A stretch of DNA of 64,000 nucleotides from Chloroflexi bacterium AL-N1 (GTDB lineage Bacteria > Chloroflexota > Chloroflexia > Chloroflexales > Roseiflexaceae). Shown one piece after another: positions 10,401 to 19,337 of this stretch. How positions within the stretch are numbered: the stretch's first letter is position 1; every line of letters starts with the position of its first letter. The stretch lies in contig WYDT01000018.1 in assembly GCA_013122435.1 (NCBI GenBank), positions 62,001 through 126,000 of the forward strand, written 5' to 3'. The notes under the pieces are model-generated. The model was given only the letters and a program-made list of their open reading frames with translations, was not told the origin of the DNA and made no database searches. A program made the position numbers and the translations under genes.

Positions 10401-13400
10401 TCCAAAGATGTATGTTGCAGATTAACAATGGCTATTGGTGCTACAAGTTCTGTTGCAATAACCTGCGTTGGGCGCCCTTGCACTGGTTGAAACGTGGTCC
10501 GTAGCACCTCATGTCGCACGATGAGGTGGTCAAAACTCTGCTGGAGTGCGTCCAGATCAAGCTGGCCAGTGAGTCGTATGGCCAAAGGAATATTGTAATT
10601 AGATAATCCAGGAGACAGTTGATCGAGAAACCATAACCGCTGCTGGGCAAATGACAGTGGCAATTCTCGCTCACGGGAGGCTGGCTCAAGTAGTATGTGG
10701 GAACCATGATCGTTTGATAGCAACAAGAACCGCCGGGCGAGTGCCGCTACTGTAGGCGACTCAAAAATGGTACGTAACGGTAGCTCAACCTTGAAGGTGT
10801 CACGAATTCGTGCAGCCAGTTGTGTTGCGAGGAGCGAATGTCCTCCCAGCGTAAAGAAATTATCGTGGATACCGACCTGCTCACGTTTAAGAATTTGCAT
10901 CCATAAGTGTGCCAGTAGTTCTTCGGTCGGATTACGTGGAGCCACAAAATAATCGGTAGTATCAGGAGTAGACAGCATAGGATCAGGCAGTGCACGACGG
11001 TCGATCTTGCCATTTGATGTTAGTGGAAGCTGATCCAGAATGACAAACATCCCAGGTATCATATAGTGTGGCAAACGTGTGTGGAGTTGCTCGTGGAGCT
11101 GTGTCATAAGTGCATGTTCTGCCTGCGGTGATGTCACGGACTGATCGGCAGTTGGCACAACATAGGCTACCAGACGGTGATCATCGGGGCCGTAGGTTGT
11201 GAGTTGGACAACTGCATCGTGCACGGCTCTGTGTTGGGTGAGTGTAGTCTCGATTTCACCCACTTCGATCCGAAAACCACGGAGTTTCACCTGATGATCC
11301 AGACGTCCGAGAAACTCAAGCGCACCATATGGGCGATAACGTGCCAGGTCGCCGGTACGGTAGAGACGGCTGGCCGGTTTTGCCCCAAACGGATTGGGAA
11401 CGAAACGTTCGGCAGTCACGGCGGGACGATGCAAATACCCACGGGATAGACCGTCGCCACCAACACACAATTCACCAGACACGCCAACGGGAACAGGTTG
11501 GAACTGTGTATCCAGCACATACATCTGCGTATTGGCGATGGGGCGACCAATAAGCGCTTCGTGGTCAGGCGTAGCCGGGTTCGATGCCCCGGCTGACAAG
11601 TCCCAGCAAGTCGTCGCAATGGTTGTTTCGGTAGGTCCATAGGTGTTAAACAGACGGATATCTCGATCAGTGTAGTGATTCCACTGCGCTACCCGATCAG
11701 GCAGGGCTTGCTCACCTCCAATAACTACAACGCGCAGATTGGTAGGTAAGGGTAATCTCTGAGCAGCACTTTCCGCAGCAATCTGATGCCAGTAGGCTGT
11801 TGGCAGATCGAGCACGGTAATCTCAAGCAAACTACATGCCTGGAGAAAGCCAGACACCGAGCCAAGCATGGTATCGGTACGAAGGACAAGCGTGGCCCCA
11901 CTGGCCCAACAGAGCAGGATTTCTTCAACCGCTGTATCAAAGCTGATCGAAGCAAATTGCAACAGACGATCCGTCGACTGGAGACCAAAATCCCTGCGAC
12001 TTGCCACAATGTAATTCACAAGCGAGGTGTGCTGAATCTGGACACCTTTCGGGCGGCCTGTCGACCCAGACGTGTAGATGATGTAGGCAGTATTGGCTGG
12101 CTGAACCGTATCGCAGATACCTCCACCAAGCGATTGTGCAATGATCGGCCAGTCAGTATCCAGGCAGATTACATGGGCGGGACTTGCGGGTAGATGAGGC
12201 ACAATGCGTTCCTGCGTTACAACACATGCTGCCTGTGTATCGCCGAGCATAAAAGCCAATCGCGCTTCAGGATAGGCTGGATCGAGGGGGACAAAAGCCC
12301 CGCCTGTTTTAAGGATACCCCATACGCCAACCATCAGATCGAGGGAGCGCTCCACGCAGAGACCAACCAGCGTTTCTGGACCCACACCGTGCACACATAA
12401 ATATGCGGCAAGACAAGCGGCACGCTGCTGGAGTGCATCATAAGTAAGCTGGCTCATTTCCCAAACAACAGCAATCGCATCTGGAGTTTGATCAACCTGT
12501 GTTTCTAACAACTGGTGGATACATATGTCTTGAGGATATGGTGTTTTAGTCGTATTCCAGTCTATCGTCAACTGGTGATATTCACTGTCCGATAGCAACG
12601 GAAGGTGGGCGACTGGTCGCGCCGGATCGTCTAGAATACCTTGTAGCAATGTGTGGTAATGCCGCACGAATCGTTCAATGGTCACACGATCAAAGAGGTC
12701 CAGATTGTATTCCAGAGAGGCATTCAACGAGGTTGCTGTTTCAACTAGTGACAACGTTATATCAAACTTGGCATTTCCGCTGTCATGGTGTAGCGGTTTC
12801 ATGTGGAGATCCAAACGATCAAATGCTGGAAGCGGGGTATTTTGGAGGATAAACATCACCTGGAAAAGCGGTGAATAGCTCAAATTTCGCTCAGGTTGTA
12901 ATTCATCTACCAGTTGTTCAAAAGGGATATTTTGGTGAGCATACGCTTCAAGCGTCACATTACGCACCTGCTGTAATACAGCGCGGAAGGTAGTACGATT
13001 TGAAAGACGGGTACGTAATAACAGCGTATTGACAAAAAAACCAATAAGTGGTTCCAGTTCTACAAAGTCACGATTGGCAATGGGCGAACCGACAATAAGA
13101 TCTTCTTGCCCGGTGTAGCGATACAAGAGGGTATGAAAGGCTGCTAACAATGTCATAAAAAGCGTAGCGCCTTCTTGTTGTCCTAATGCCTGTAGCTGTT
13201 CAGATAAGGTGATGGGGTACTGCGTAAGAATATGTCCCCCACGATGAGTTTGTATCGGAGGGCGTGGATAATCGGTTGGCAGTTGTACCACTGGTAAGGT
13301 ACCCTCCAACTGGTGTCGCCAGTACGCAAGTTGGGTTTCGAGGACTTCGCCCTGAAGCCATTGTCGTTGCCAGATGGCAAAATCGGCATATTGTATTGGG

Positions 13401-14032
13401 AGCGCAGGCAATGCAGCAGGTGTTCCTATGCTATAGGCATCATAGAGCGCCACCAGTTCACGGGCAAAAATACTGACAGACCAACCATCAAATACGATAT
13501 GATGCACAGACAAGAGCATCACATGTTCATGTGGGTCAAGCCGCACGAGCATCGCACGAATCAGTGGCCCCTGTGTCAGATCAAAAGAACGTTGGACAAG
13601 CCAAGTACTCATCTGGCGAGCCAGTTCCTCGTGTATTTCTTGAGGAATGTGCTGAACATCAACAACAGGAACATTGAGCAACAGATCTGGTGCAATAGAC
13701 TGTACCGGCTGCCCATCCATAAAGGAAAATGTGGTGCGAAGAACTTCGTGGCGCTGGATCACTGCCTGAAGACATCGTATAAACATACCAACATTAAGCT
13801 GTCCTGTCAGGCGTTGAGCAAAGGGAATATTGTATGCAGTAAGACCGGGTTCAAGCTGGTCGAGAAACCATAACCGCTGTTGGGCAAATGAAAGCGGAAT
13901 ACGTTCATTTTCTGTACGTGGAAGAATAGTTCTTTCTACGTCTATATCGACTCCTTCCTCCTCTAACATGTAGGCAAGCAGTTCTAATTCTTCCGGTGAT
14001 AGCCCAGTTGTTTCGTAAGCATCTAAATCCAT
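7472..14032 (-). CDS. NRPS, C-A-T-C-A-T, predicted basic residue then alanine
   Basis: A 2186-residue dimodular synthetase. It starts with a short acidic helix (LSPEELELLAYMLEEEG, residues 10-26) shared with two other proteins here. Then come C1 (HHIVFDGW near 180), A1 (near 654), T1 (LGGHSL near 1067), C2 (HHIIADAW near 1260, Gly replaced by Ala), A2 (near 1730) and T2 (LGGHSL near 2124). It ends in a strongly acidic tail, ESDDEDMEEGEL. The A1 pocket reads D-T-E-D-V-G-T-I-A. Acidic residues at positions 239 and 278 suit a basic side chain such as lysine or beta-lysine. The A2 pocket reads D-L-F-N-N-A-L-T-Y, which from memory is the microcystin McyA alanine code. The SD (GAGGG) overlaps the stop of the preceding A-T gene. 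The acidic tail is a good partner for the TubC dock on the next protein. No epimerase is present. Confidence 0.95.
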   Translation of the reverse strand: MDLDAYETTGLSPEELELLAYMLEEEGVDIDVERTILPRTENERIPLSFAQQRLWFLDQLEPGLTAYNIPFAQRLTGQLNVGMFIRCLQAVIQRHEVLRTTFSFMDGQPVQSIAPDLLLNVPVVDVQHIPQEIHEELARQMSTWLVQRSFDLTQGPLIRAMLVRLDPHEHVMLLSVHHIVFDGWSVSIFARELVALYDAYSIGTPAALPALPIQYADFAIWQRQWLQGEVLETQLAYWRHQLEGTLPVVQLPTDYPRPPIQTHRGGHILTQYPITLSEQLQALGQQEGATLFMTLLAAFHTLLYRYTGQEDLIVGSPIANRDFVELEPLIGFFVNTLLLRTRLSNRTTFRAVLQQVRNVTLEAYAHQNIPFEQLVDELQPERNLSYSPLFQVMFILQNTPLPAFDRLDLHMKPLHHDSGNAKFDITLSLVETATSLNASLEYNLDLFDRVTIERFVRHYHTLLQGILDDPARPVAHLPLLSDSEYHQLTIDWNTTKTPYPQDICIHQLLETQVDQTPDAIAVVWEMSQLTYDALQQRAACLAAYLCVHGVGPETLVGLCVERSLDLMVGVWGILKTGGAFVPLDPAYPEARLAFMLGDTQAACVVTQERIVPHLPASPAHVICLDTDWPIIAQSLGGGICDTVQPANTAYIIYTSGSTGRPKGVQIQHTSLVNYIVASRRDFGLQSTDRLLQFASISFDTAVEEILLCWASGATLVLRTDTMLGSVSGFLQACSLLEITVLDLPTAYWHQIAAESAAQRLPLPTNLRVVVIGGEQALPDRVAQWNHYTDRDIRLFNTYGPTETTIATTCWDLSAGASNPATPDHEALIGRPIANTQMYVLDTQFQPVPVGVSGELCVGGDGLSRGYLHRPAVTAERFVPNPFGAKPASRLYRTGDLARYRPYGALEFLGRLDHQVKLRGFRIEVGEIETTLTQHRAVHDAVVQLTTYGPDDHRLVAYVVPTADQSVTSPQAEHALMTQLHEQLHTRLPHYMIPGMFVILDQLPLTSNGKIDRRALPDPMLSTPDTTDYFVAPRNPTEELLAHLWMQILKREQVGIHDNFFTLGGHSLLATQLAARIRDTFKVELPLRTIFESPTVAALARRFLLLSNDHGSHILLEPASRERELPLSFAQQRLWFLDQLSPGLSNYNIPLAIRLTGQLDLDALQQSFDHLIVRHEVLRTTFQPVQGRPTQVIATELVAPIAIVNLQHTSLETQSTEANRLMQTVAQQPFDLARGPLIRMSLIYLDEHKQVLVLVLHHIIADAWSLDICVRELAMLYEAFTSGTPAVLPDLPIQYADFAVWQRTWLQGAVLEQQLGYWKTQLGGELPVLALATDRPRPPVQTFRGARQSITLPDTLRGALISLSQREGVTLFMTLLVAFQSLLMRYSGQRDMLVGTPIAGRTHTEVEGLIGFFVNTLVLRTQFDVTSNFTMLLRQVREITLEAYAHQDLPFERLVEEIHPHRDLSRSPLFQVMFALQNVPTDVYELPGLTMQPVPVHTSMAQFDLALAMIDYEGELRGTLTYNVDLFDPTTIANMRLHFQTLLEHAVAHPACAVVNLPLLTTTERQQLLEWSSSAHFAVDEVGIHQLFEAQATQTPDAVAVIHRNSQLTYATLNRCANALAQYLQTHGVKPGSLVGVCTLRTPTLLVGILGILKAGTAYVPLDPTYPTERMSFILADTQATMVLTEEQIADALPVDETFKLCLDATWESIANTNHPNPPDRVVSDQIAYIIYTSGSTGRPKGVALTHGNATAFLHWALQTYTPTQLQGVLAGTSVCFDLSIFELFVPLSCGGTVILADDVLQLSQIDARDRVTLINTVPSAIAALLRISTLPESVHTVNLAGEPLPRFTVDQLYEQPMIQHVYNLYGPSETTTYSTYAHIPQTEGLAPTIGRPIANTQVYVLDAQLEPVPNRIVGELYIGGAGVAQQYYNRPALTAERFMPNPLSSQAGSRWYKTGDLARYKANGIIEFLGRSDHQVKIRGFRIEPGELEHAFLQHSAIQEAVIHIGEDATGSPQLIAYLVPKQLSTCSSEDNRTTQTHALRRHLQTTLPAYMLPSAIIWLEALPRTPNGKINRHALPAPDGQRTTTVAYVAPRTPIESTIVAIMKHVLNLKQIGVHDHFFTLGGHSLLATQLIAHVNDSFQVDLPLRAVFESPTVAELAEAIEAAQWVARSVELESDDEDMEEGEL

Positions 14033-14044
14033 GAAAAATAACCC

Positions 14045-15940
14045 TCACACATAGGATCTTTTGTGTTCCAGAACCTGTTGTTTTTCTGATGGCGACATAG
14101 TTTTTAAGCGTTGTACAGCACAGGCGATTTTTTCAATACGTTCTCTCTGCGTCTCATTTGCCAGCATATGCTTTGCTAGTAAGTCTATAGTTGGGTAGGT
14201 TAATAAATGACGAACAGTTAGTGGCAAGCGAAAGACCTGATGTAAACGTGCCACAATCTGGGTTGCCTGTAATGAGTTACCACCAAGATTAAAGAAATTA
14301 TCCAGGACACCAACAGGTCCTATAGTCAAAACATCATTCCATATAGCAGCAATAATGGCCTCTAGTGGCGTTCGTGGTGCAATATACTCAGTCGTACGTA
14401 GTGTACCTGGGTCAGGCAAGGTGGTGCGATCTATTTTACCATTGAGTGTTAATGGAAAGCTTTCCACAGTAATATATATGGCAGGAATCATATAATCAGG
14501 CAGATGGTTTTGCAGAAACTGTCGTAGCTCATTAAGGTTTGGTGACTCTCCATTGGTGGTCATGAGATATGCGACCAGTTGTTGATTCTCTTCTTCTGTG
14601 GTATAAAGGCAGACTACACTTGTGTGTACAGCAGTATGAAGTACAAGGGCCGACTCGATCTCACCTAATTCGATCCGATAGCCACGCATTTGTACTTGCT
14701 GATCCTCCCGCCCAAGAAAATGGATCGTGCCATCGGTCTGATAATACGCTGTATCTCGCGTATCGTACATACGCCTACCAGGGGTAGTGGTAAACAAATC
14801 TGGGAGAAAGCGCTCTGCGGTGAGGGCTGGCTGTTGCCAATACCCACGTGCTAGGCCAACACCTCCAATAAATAGCCCTCCTGAGGTTTCAGAAGGCATC
14901 TGCTGATACTGCTGATTGAGCACATAGACGTGTGTGTTGTGAATAGGATACCCGATGGATGGTACAGCGTATGTTATGCCCCGTGCCGACACTACTCCGG
15001 CAGTAGAAACAACCGACGCCTCGGTCACACCATAATGATTAACGAGTGTAAAAGGATGCCTTGTATCAGGGTAATGCTGCAAGCGATCGCCACCTGTCAA
15101 CAACGTCGTAAGGTTCCCATCTGTGGGCCAGGGAAGTGCGAGCATCGCTTCGGCAAGTGGAGTCGGAAGAAAACTGATCGTCACGGCTTGCTCTACCAGC
15201 CAATCACGCAGAGCCAAGGGTGCCATACATACATCCTCAGCAGGCAGGCAGAGCGTGGCACCAGATGCGAGACATGGCCAGATTTCCCAAAAAGAGGCAT
15301 CAAAAGCAATGTTTGCCACATGCGTTGCGCGTTGAACTGATGGCATATTATACACACATTGGTGCCATTCAATCAGGTTTTTTAACCCCTTATGGGATAC
15401 AGCAACACCTTTGGGTACGCCAGTTGAACCTGATGTATACATAATATAGGCAAGCTGTGCAGGATGTATATCACTGAGAGAAGGAGTAAGTCGCTCCTGT
15501 ACAATGGTGTTCCAATCAGTATCAATACATACCACCTGTGCATTGCTCGATGGCAGTTGCGTGCACAATAGTTGCTGGGTTAGCACGATAGGTATCTGGG
15601 TATCCCTCAGGATAAGACGTAAGCGTGTTTGTGGGCTATGGAGATCAAGCGGGGCATACGCGCCACCAGCCTTCAAAATAGCTAGTAGCGCTATGATTAA
15701 GTCACATGAGCGTGCCATGTAAACTCCTACCGAAGTCTCAGGTTCCACACCCTGATGGTGAAGATAGTGTGCTAACCGATTGGCACGCTGATTCAATACA
15801 CCATAGCTCAGATGCCTCCCTCCAGCGGCGACCACCGCAACCGTATCAGGTATTGTGGCACTTTGCGCCTCAACAAACTGCACAACCGTGTGAAGAGGGG
15901 GGTGACTTGGTATGTGCACACGATGAGTTTCGCTATACAT
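14045..15940 (-). CDS. NRPS, free-standing A-T didomain, predicted leucine
   Basis: An adenylation-thiolation protein of about 631 residues with no condensation domain. It has A3 YTSGSTGVPKG near 170, A5 NHYGVTE, A10 NGKIDR and T domain LGGNSLQ near 553. It ends in a basic tail with SPSEKQQVLEHKR. Pocket residues read D-A-W-F-L-G-H-V-V, one residue from the leucine code D-A-W-F-L-G-N-V-V, so Leu is predicted. The ATG at 15938-15940 is preferred over the GTG at 15947-15949 because AGGAG lies 8 bases before the ATG and abuts the GTG. It lies between a C-A-T and a C-A-T-C-A-T gene. As it cannot make a peptide bond itself, it should load Leu for the C domain of the next protein, or act as an initiation module. 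The first reading is favoured by gene order and by the basic tail, which could meet the acidic N-terminal helix of the next protein. Confidence 0.93.
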   Translation of the reverse strand: MYSETHRVHIPSHPPLHTVVQFVEAQSATIPDTVAVVAAGGRHLSYGVLNQRANRLAHYLHHQGVEPETSVGVYMARSCDLIIALLAILKAGGAYAPLDLHSPQTRLRLILRDTQIPIVLTQQLLCTQLPSSNAQVVCIDTDWNTIVQERLTPSLSDIHPAQLAYIMYTSGSTGVPKGVAVSHKGLKNLIEWHQCVYNMPSVQRATHVANIAFDASFWEIWPCLASGATLCLPAEDVCMAPLALRDWLVEQAVTISFLPTPLAEAMLALPWPTDGNLTTLLTGGDRLQHYPDTRHPFTLVNHYGVTEASVVSTAGVVSARGITYAVPSIGYPIHNTHVYVLNQQYQQMPSETSGGLFIGGVGLARGYWQQPALTAERFLPDLFTTTPGRRMYDTRDTAYYQTDGTIHFLGREDQQVQMRGYRIELGEIESALVLHTAVHTSVVCLYTTEEENQQLVAYLMTTNGESPNLNELRQFLQNHLPDYMIPAIYITVESFPLTLNGKIDRTTLPDPGTLRTTEYIAPRTPLEAIIAAIWNDVLTIGPVGVLDNFFNLGGNSLQATQIVARLHQVFRLPLTVRHLLTYPTIDLLAKHMLANETQRERIEKIACAVQRLKTMSPSEKQQVLEHKRSYV

Positions 15941-15965
15941 TATGCTCACTCCTATGTCGTTGACA

Positions 15966-18900
15966 TCACGTTCTGGCTTGACGTTTTTTAGTCAATGCCT
16001 GTTGTCGCTCCTCTGCCGATGTGCTACGAATGCGTTTAAAAATCTGGGCAATTTTTTCAGTCTGTTCTGGTTTGGCCTCGTGTGTAATCAGATACTCGGC
16101 CAGCGCAGCAACGGTAGTCATCTCGAAAAGCCGTCGCAATGGTATATCCATCTGAAATGTTTTGCGTATCAAGGCAACCAGACGTGCCGCTTTGAGTGAG
16201 TGCCCACCAATCTGAAAGAAGTTATCGGTCACACCGATCTGTTCAACATTGAGCACACTCCGCCACATCATGACCAAGACTTCTTCTACAACCGTCCGTG
16301 GTGCTACATATGTTCGCTGCTTCATTGACGGTGATTGATCGGGGGATGGAAGGGCACGCCGATCCACTTTGCCGTTGGGGGTCATTGGTAGGCTTTCCAA
16401 CACCACAAAGAAGGTTGGAATCATATATTCTGGCACTTTTTGCCTGAGGAAGGTTCCCAATTCCTCTGCATTAGGTTGGTGGTCCTGCTGTGCTGTTACA
16501 TATGCAACCAGTTGTGCATCACTAGTACTATCTTCACGTACCAGCGCAATCGCCATATGCACAGCAGGATGCTGCATGAGTACGGCTTCGATCTCACCCA
16601 GTTCGATCCGATAGCCGCGTAATTTTACCTGATGATCAAGTCGTCCTAAATACTCAATAGTGCCGTTACAACGATAGCGTGCACGGTCGCCGGTGCGATA
16701 GAGCCGCTCACCAGGATGATCGGTATACGGATGTGCCACAAATCGGTCGGCAGTGAGCGCTGGACGTGTGGCATACCCACGTGCTAACCCTGCACCACCA
16801 ATACAGAGTTCACCAGGAATACCTATGGGCATCGGGTGCAAGAAGTCATCCAGAATATATAACTGTGTATTATCAATCGGACCACCAATCAACACAGGGT
16901 TTTCGCCAGCGGAAATAGGGCGTGTGGCCGACCAGACCGTGGTTTCTGTGGGGCCATACATATTCCACAATTGACTGTCATTGGTGCACAGTGCCTGAGC
17001 CAGATCAGGGGCGACTGCTTCCCCACCACATAATTGTCGCAACAAAGCACTGGGTTGCCAATCAGTTTCGCGCAACAGCCGCCACATGGCTGGAGTCGCC
17101 TGGAGCAGCGTGGCCTGGTGTGTCGCCAATTGGTCTGTGAGAGTTTCCCCATCGGCAGCCGTCGCGCGATCAACGATGATGACCTGTGCTCCAGATATCA
17201 ACGGCAAAAAGAGTTCAAGGACGGCAATATCAAAAGCGATTGTCGTGACCGCAAGCAGGCGATCCTGCGCGGTGATACCTGGCTGTTTGGCCATGGCCTG
17301 TACGAAGTTCACCACTGCCTGATGGGGAATCTGCACTCCTTTGGGCAGACCTGTCGAGCCCGATGTATAGATGGTGTATGCTATGTGTGTCGGTGTTAGA
17401 GCGTGTGGAAGATTGCGCTTTGGTTGCTGTGCGATGGCTGCTGCATCACGCTCCAGGGAGACTATCTGGGCATTGTGACGGGGTAACGTTGGAGCCAATC
17501 CCTCTTGGGTAAGCAGCACCTGGGCCTGCGAGTTATCCAAGATAAAGGCGACCCGATCGGGTGGGTAGGTCGGATCAAGCGGGACATACGCCCCACCAGA
17601 TTTGAGCACTCCCAACAGACTAATGAGCAATGCGGTTGAGCGCTCAACATAGATCGCCACCCGCGCCTCAGGGCCAATACCAAGTGCTTGCAGATGATGT
17701 GCCAAACAGTTGGCCTGAGCATTCAGTGCCGCATAACTCAGCGTCTCGTGTTGGTCAGTAACCGCCACTGCATGCGGTGTCTGTGCGACCTGGGTTTCAA
17801 ACAGCGTCACCAATGAGTCGTGCGCTATTAGTGCAGTAGTTGTGGCATTCCAGTCGTGCAGAAGTTGCTGCTGTTCTTTGACACTAAGTATGGGAATATC
17901 GCTCAAGCGTTGATCAGGATTGCTGATAACTGACTCAAGGATGTTATGGAAATGATCGGTCAACCGTGCAATAGTTGCCTCATCAAAAAGATCGGAGGCG
18001 TATTCAGCTATGCCCTGTACACCATCGGGGAATTCACGCAAGAAGAAGCTGAGATCAAAACGCGCATTCGTACGTTCAAATTCGATTGGTTCAAAGCGTA
18101 ACCCAGCACGTTCCAGGTTTATAGTGGGTGCGTTTTGTAGTACCAGCATCACCTGAAACAGCGGGTTACGGCTCATATCGCGTGTTGGTTGAAGTTCCTC
18201 CACCAATTGCTCAAAAGGCAGATCCTGATTCGCAAATGCTTCCAGAGCCATCTCACGTACCTGCTGAAGTGCCTCTCGAAACGGTAGTTGTCCCTTCAGG
18301 GTTGATTGCATAACTAACATATTGACAAAACACCCGATTAATCCTTCCAGTTCGTGGACACGCCGTCCCGCAATGGGTGAACCAACCCGTAGATCCTGCT
18401 GTTGTGTGTAGCGATACAGCAAGGTCATAAAAGCGGTCATCAACGTCATAAACAACGTTGTACCTTCGCGCTGACCAAGCGATTGCAGACCATCAACAGT
18501 AGAAGCTGGCAGATGAAAACGGTAATTGTGTCCCTGAAAGGTTTGTACTGGTGGACGTGAATAATCCGTTGGTAGATCAAGAATCAACGAAGTATCAGCA
18601 AGTTTTTCTTGCCAATAGACCAGTTGCTCTTGCATAGACTCATTGCGGAATTGTTTTTGTTGCCATAGTGCAAAATCAGCATATTGGATGGGCAACTCGG
18701 GCAGCGTCACTGATTCGTTCGATACGAGTGCGTTATACAATATAAGGAGTTCCCGCATTAGTATGCCGGTCGACCAACCATCAAAAACAATGTGATGAAT
18801 GATGAGTAAGACGATATGTTCATCATTCGTCAGACGCACAAGCGCTGCCCGTAGCAAGGGGGCCCTGGCAAGATTGAAAGACTGTTGTGCTGCGTAATAG

Positions 18901-19322
18901 ACACATTGTTGTGCCAGAGGCTCACGATCATCATAGGTAATACCTTGTAGATCAATCAATGGTACGTGAAGTTCAGAAGTTGGGACGATTACCTGAATGG
19001 GATTGCCATCTGCCACAGCGAAGCTGGTTCGTAGGATTTCGTGGCGTTGCACAATCATGTGTAAACAGCGGACGAATAGAGCCGTATGCATCACACCAGT
19101 CAGTTTCAAAGCAAACGTAATATTATAGGCTGGTGTACCTGGTTCAAGCTGATCGAGAAACCACAATCGCGCCTGGGCAAAGGAAAGTGGTAGATTCTCG
19201 TTGTGTGTGCGACGTGGGATCGTTTGTTGCTGACCAACATCAACACCAGCCTCTTCAAGCATATAGCTCAACAATTCAAGTTCTTCAGCGGATAGATCTG
19301 ACATATCTTGCTCTAGGTCCAT
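15966..19322 (-). CDS. NRPS, C-A-T, predicted glycine module
   Basis: A single-module synthetase of 1118 residues. It has an acidic N-terminal helix (LSAEELELLSYMLEEAG), a C domain (HHIVFDGW near 178), an A domain (A3 YTSGSTGLPKG near 652, A5 NMYGPTE, A10 NGKVDR) and a T domain (LGGHSLK near 1039). The C-terminal tail is basic with SAEERQQALTKKRQ. Pocket residues read D-I-L-Q-L-G-M-V-W, matching the glycine-type code. The start is ATG with AGGAAGAG upstream, 15 bp after the TAG of the preceding A-T gene, so the genes are cotranscribed and probably coupled. The acidic N-terminal helix pairs plausibly with the basic tail of the preceding A-T protein (Ala), giving Ala-Gly. How the chain then reaches the C-less Leu A-T protein is unclear. 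Confidence 0.95.
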   Translation of the reverse strand: MDLEQDMSDLSAEELELLSYMLEEAGVDVGQQQTIPRRTHNENLPLSFAQARLWFLDQLEPGTPAYNITFALKLTGVMHTALFVRCLHMIVQRHEILRTSFAVADGNPIQVIVPTSELHVPLIDLQGITYDDREPLAQQCVYYAAQQSFNLARAPLLRAALVRLTNDEHIVLLIIHHIVFDGWSTGILMRELLILYNALVSNESVTLPELPIQYADFALWQQKQFRNESMQEQLVYWQEKLADTSLILDLPTDYSRPPVQTFQGHNYRFHLPASTVDGLQSLGQREGTTLFMTLMTAFMTLLYRYTQQQDLRVGSPIAGRRVHELEGLIGCFVNMLVMQSTLKGQLPFREALQQVREMALEAFANQDLPFEQLVEELQPTRDMSRNPLFQVMLVLQNAPTINLERAGLRFEPIEFERTNARFDLSFFLREFPDGVQGIAEYASDLFDEATIARLTDHFHNILESVISNPDQRLSDIPILSVKEQQQLLHDWNATTTALIAHDSLVTLFETQVAQTPHAVAVTDQHETLSYAALNAQANCLAHHLQALGIGPEARVAIYVERSTALLISLLGVLKSGGAYVPLDPTYPPDRVAFILDNSQAQVLLTQEGLAPTLPRHNAQIVSLERDAAAIAQQPKRNLPHALTPTHIAYTIYTSGSTGLPKGVQIPHQAVVNFVQAMAKQPGITAQDRLLAVTTIAFDIAVLELFLPLISGAQVIIVDRATAADGETLTDQLATHQATLLQATPAMWRLLRETDWQPSALLRQLCGGEAVAPDLAQALCTNDSQLWNMYGPTETTVWSATRPISAGENPVLIGGPIDNTQLYILDDFLHPMPIGIPGELCIGGAGLARGYATRPALTADRFVAHPYTDHPGERLYRTGDRARYRCNGTIEYLGRLDHQVKLRGYRIELGEIEAVLMQHPAVHMAIALVREDSTSDAQLVAYVTAQQDHQPNAEELGTFLRQKVPEYMIPTFFVVLESLPMTPNGKVDRRALPSPDQSPSMKQRTYVAPRTVVEEVLVMMWRSVLNVEQIGVTDNFFQIGGHSLKAARLVALIRKTFQMDIPLRRLFEMTTVAALAEYLITHEAKPEQTEKIAQIFKRIRSTSAEERQQALTKKRQART

Positions 19323-19337
19323 AGGTGCTCTTCCTCG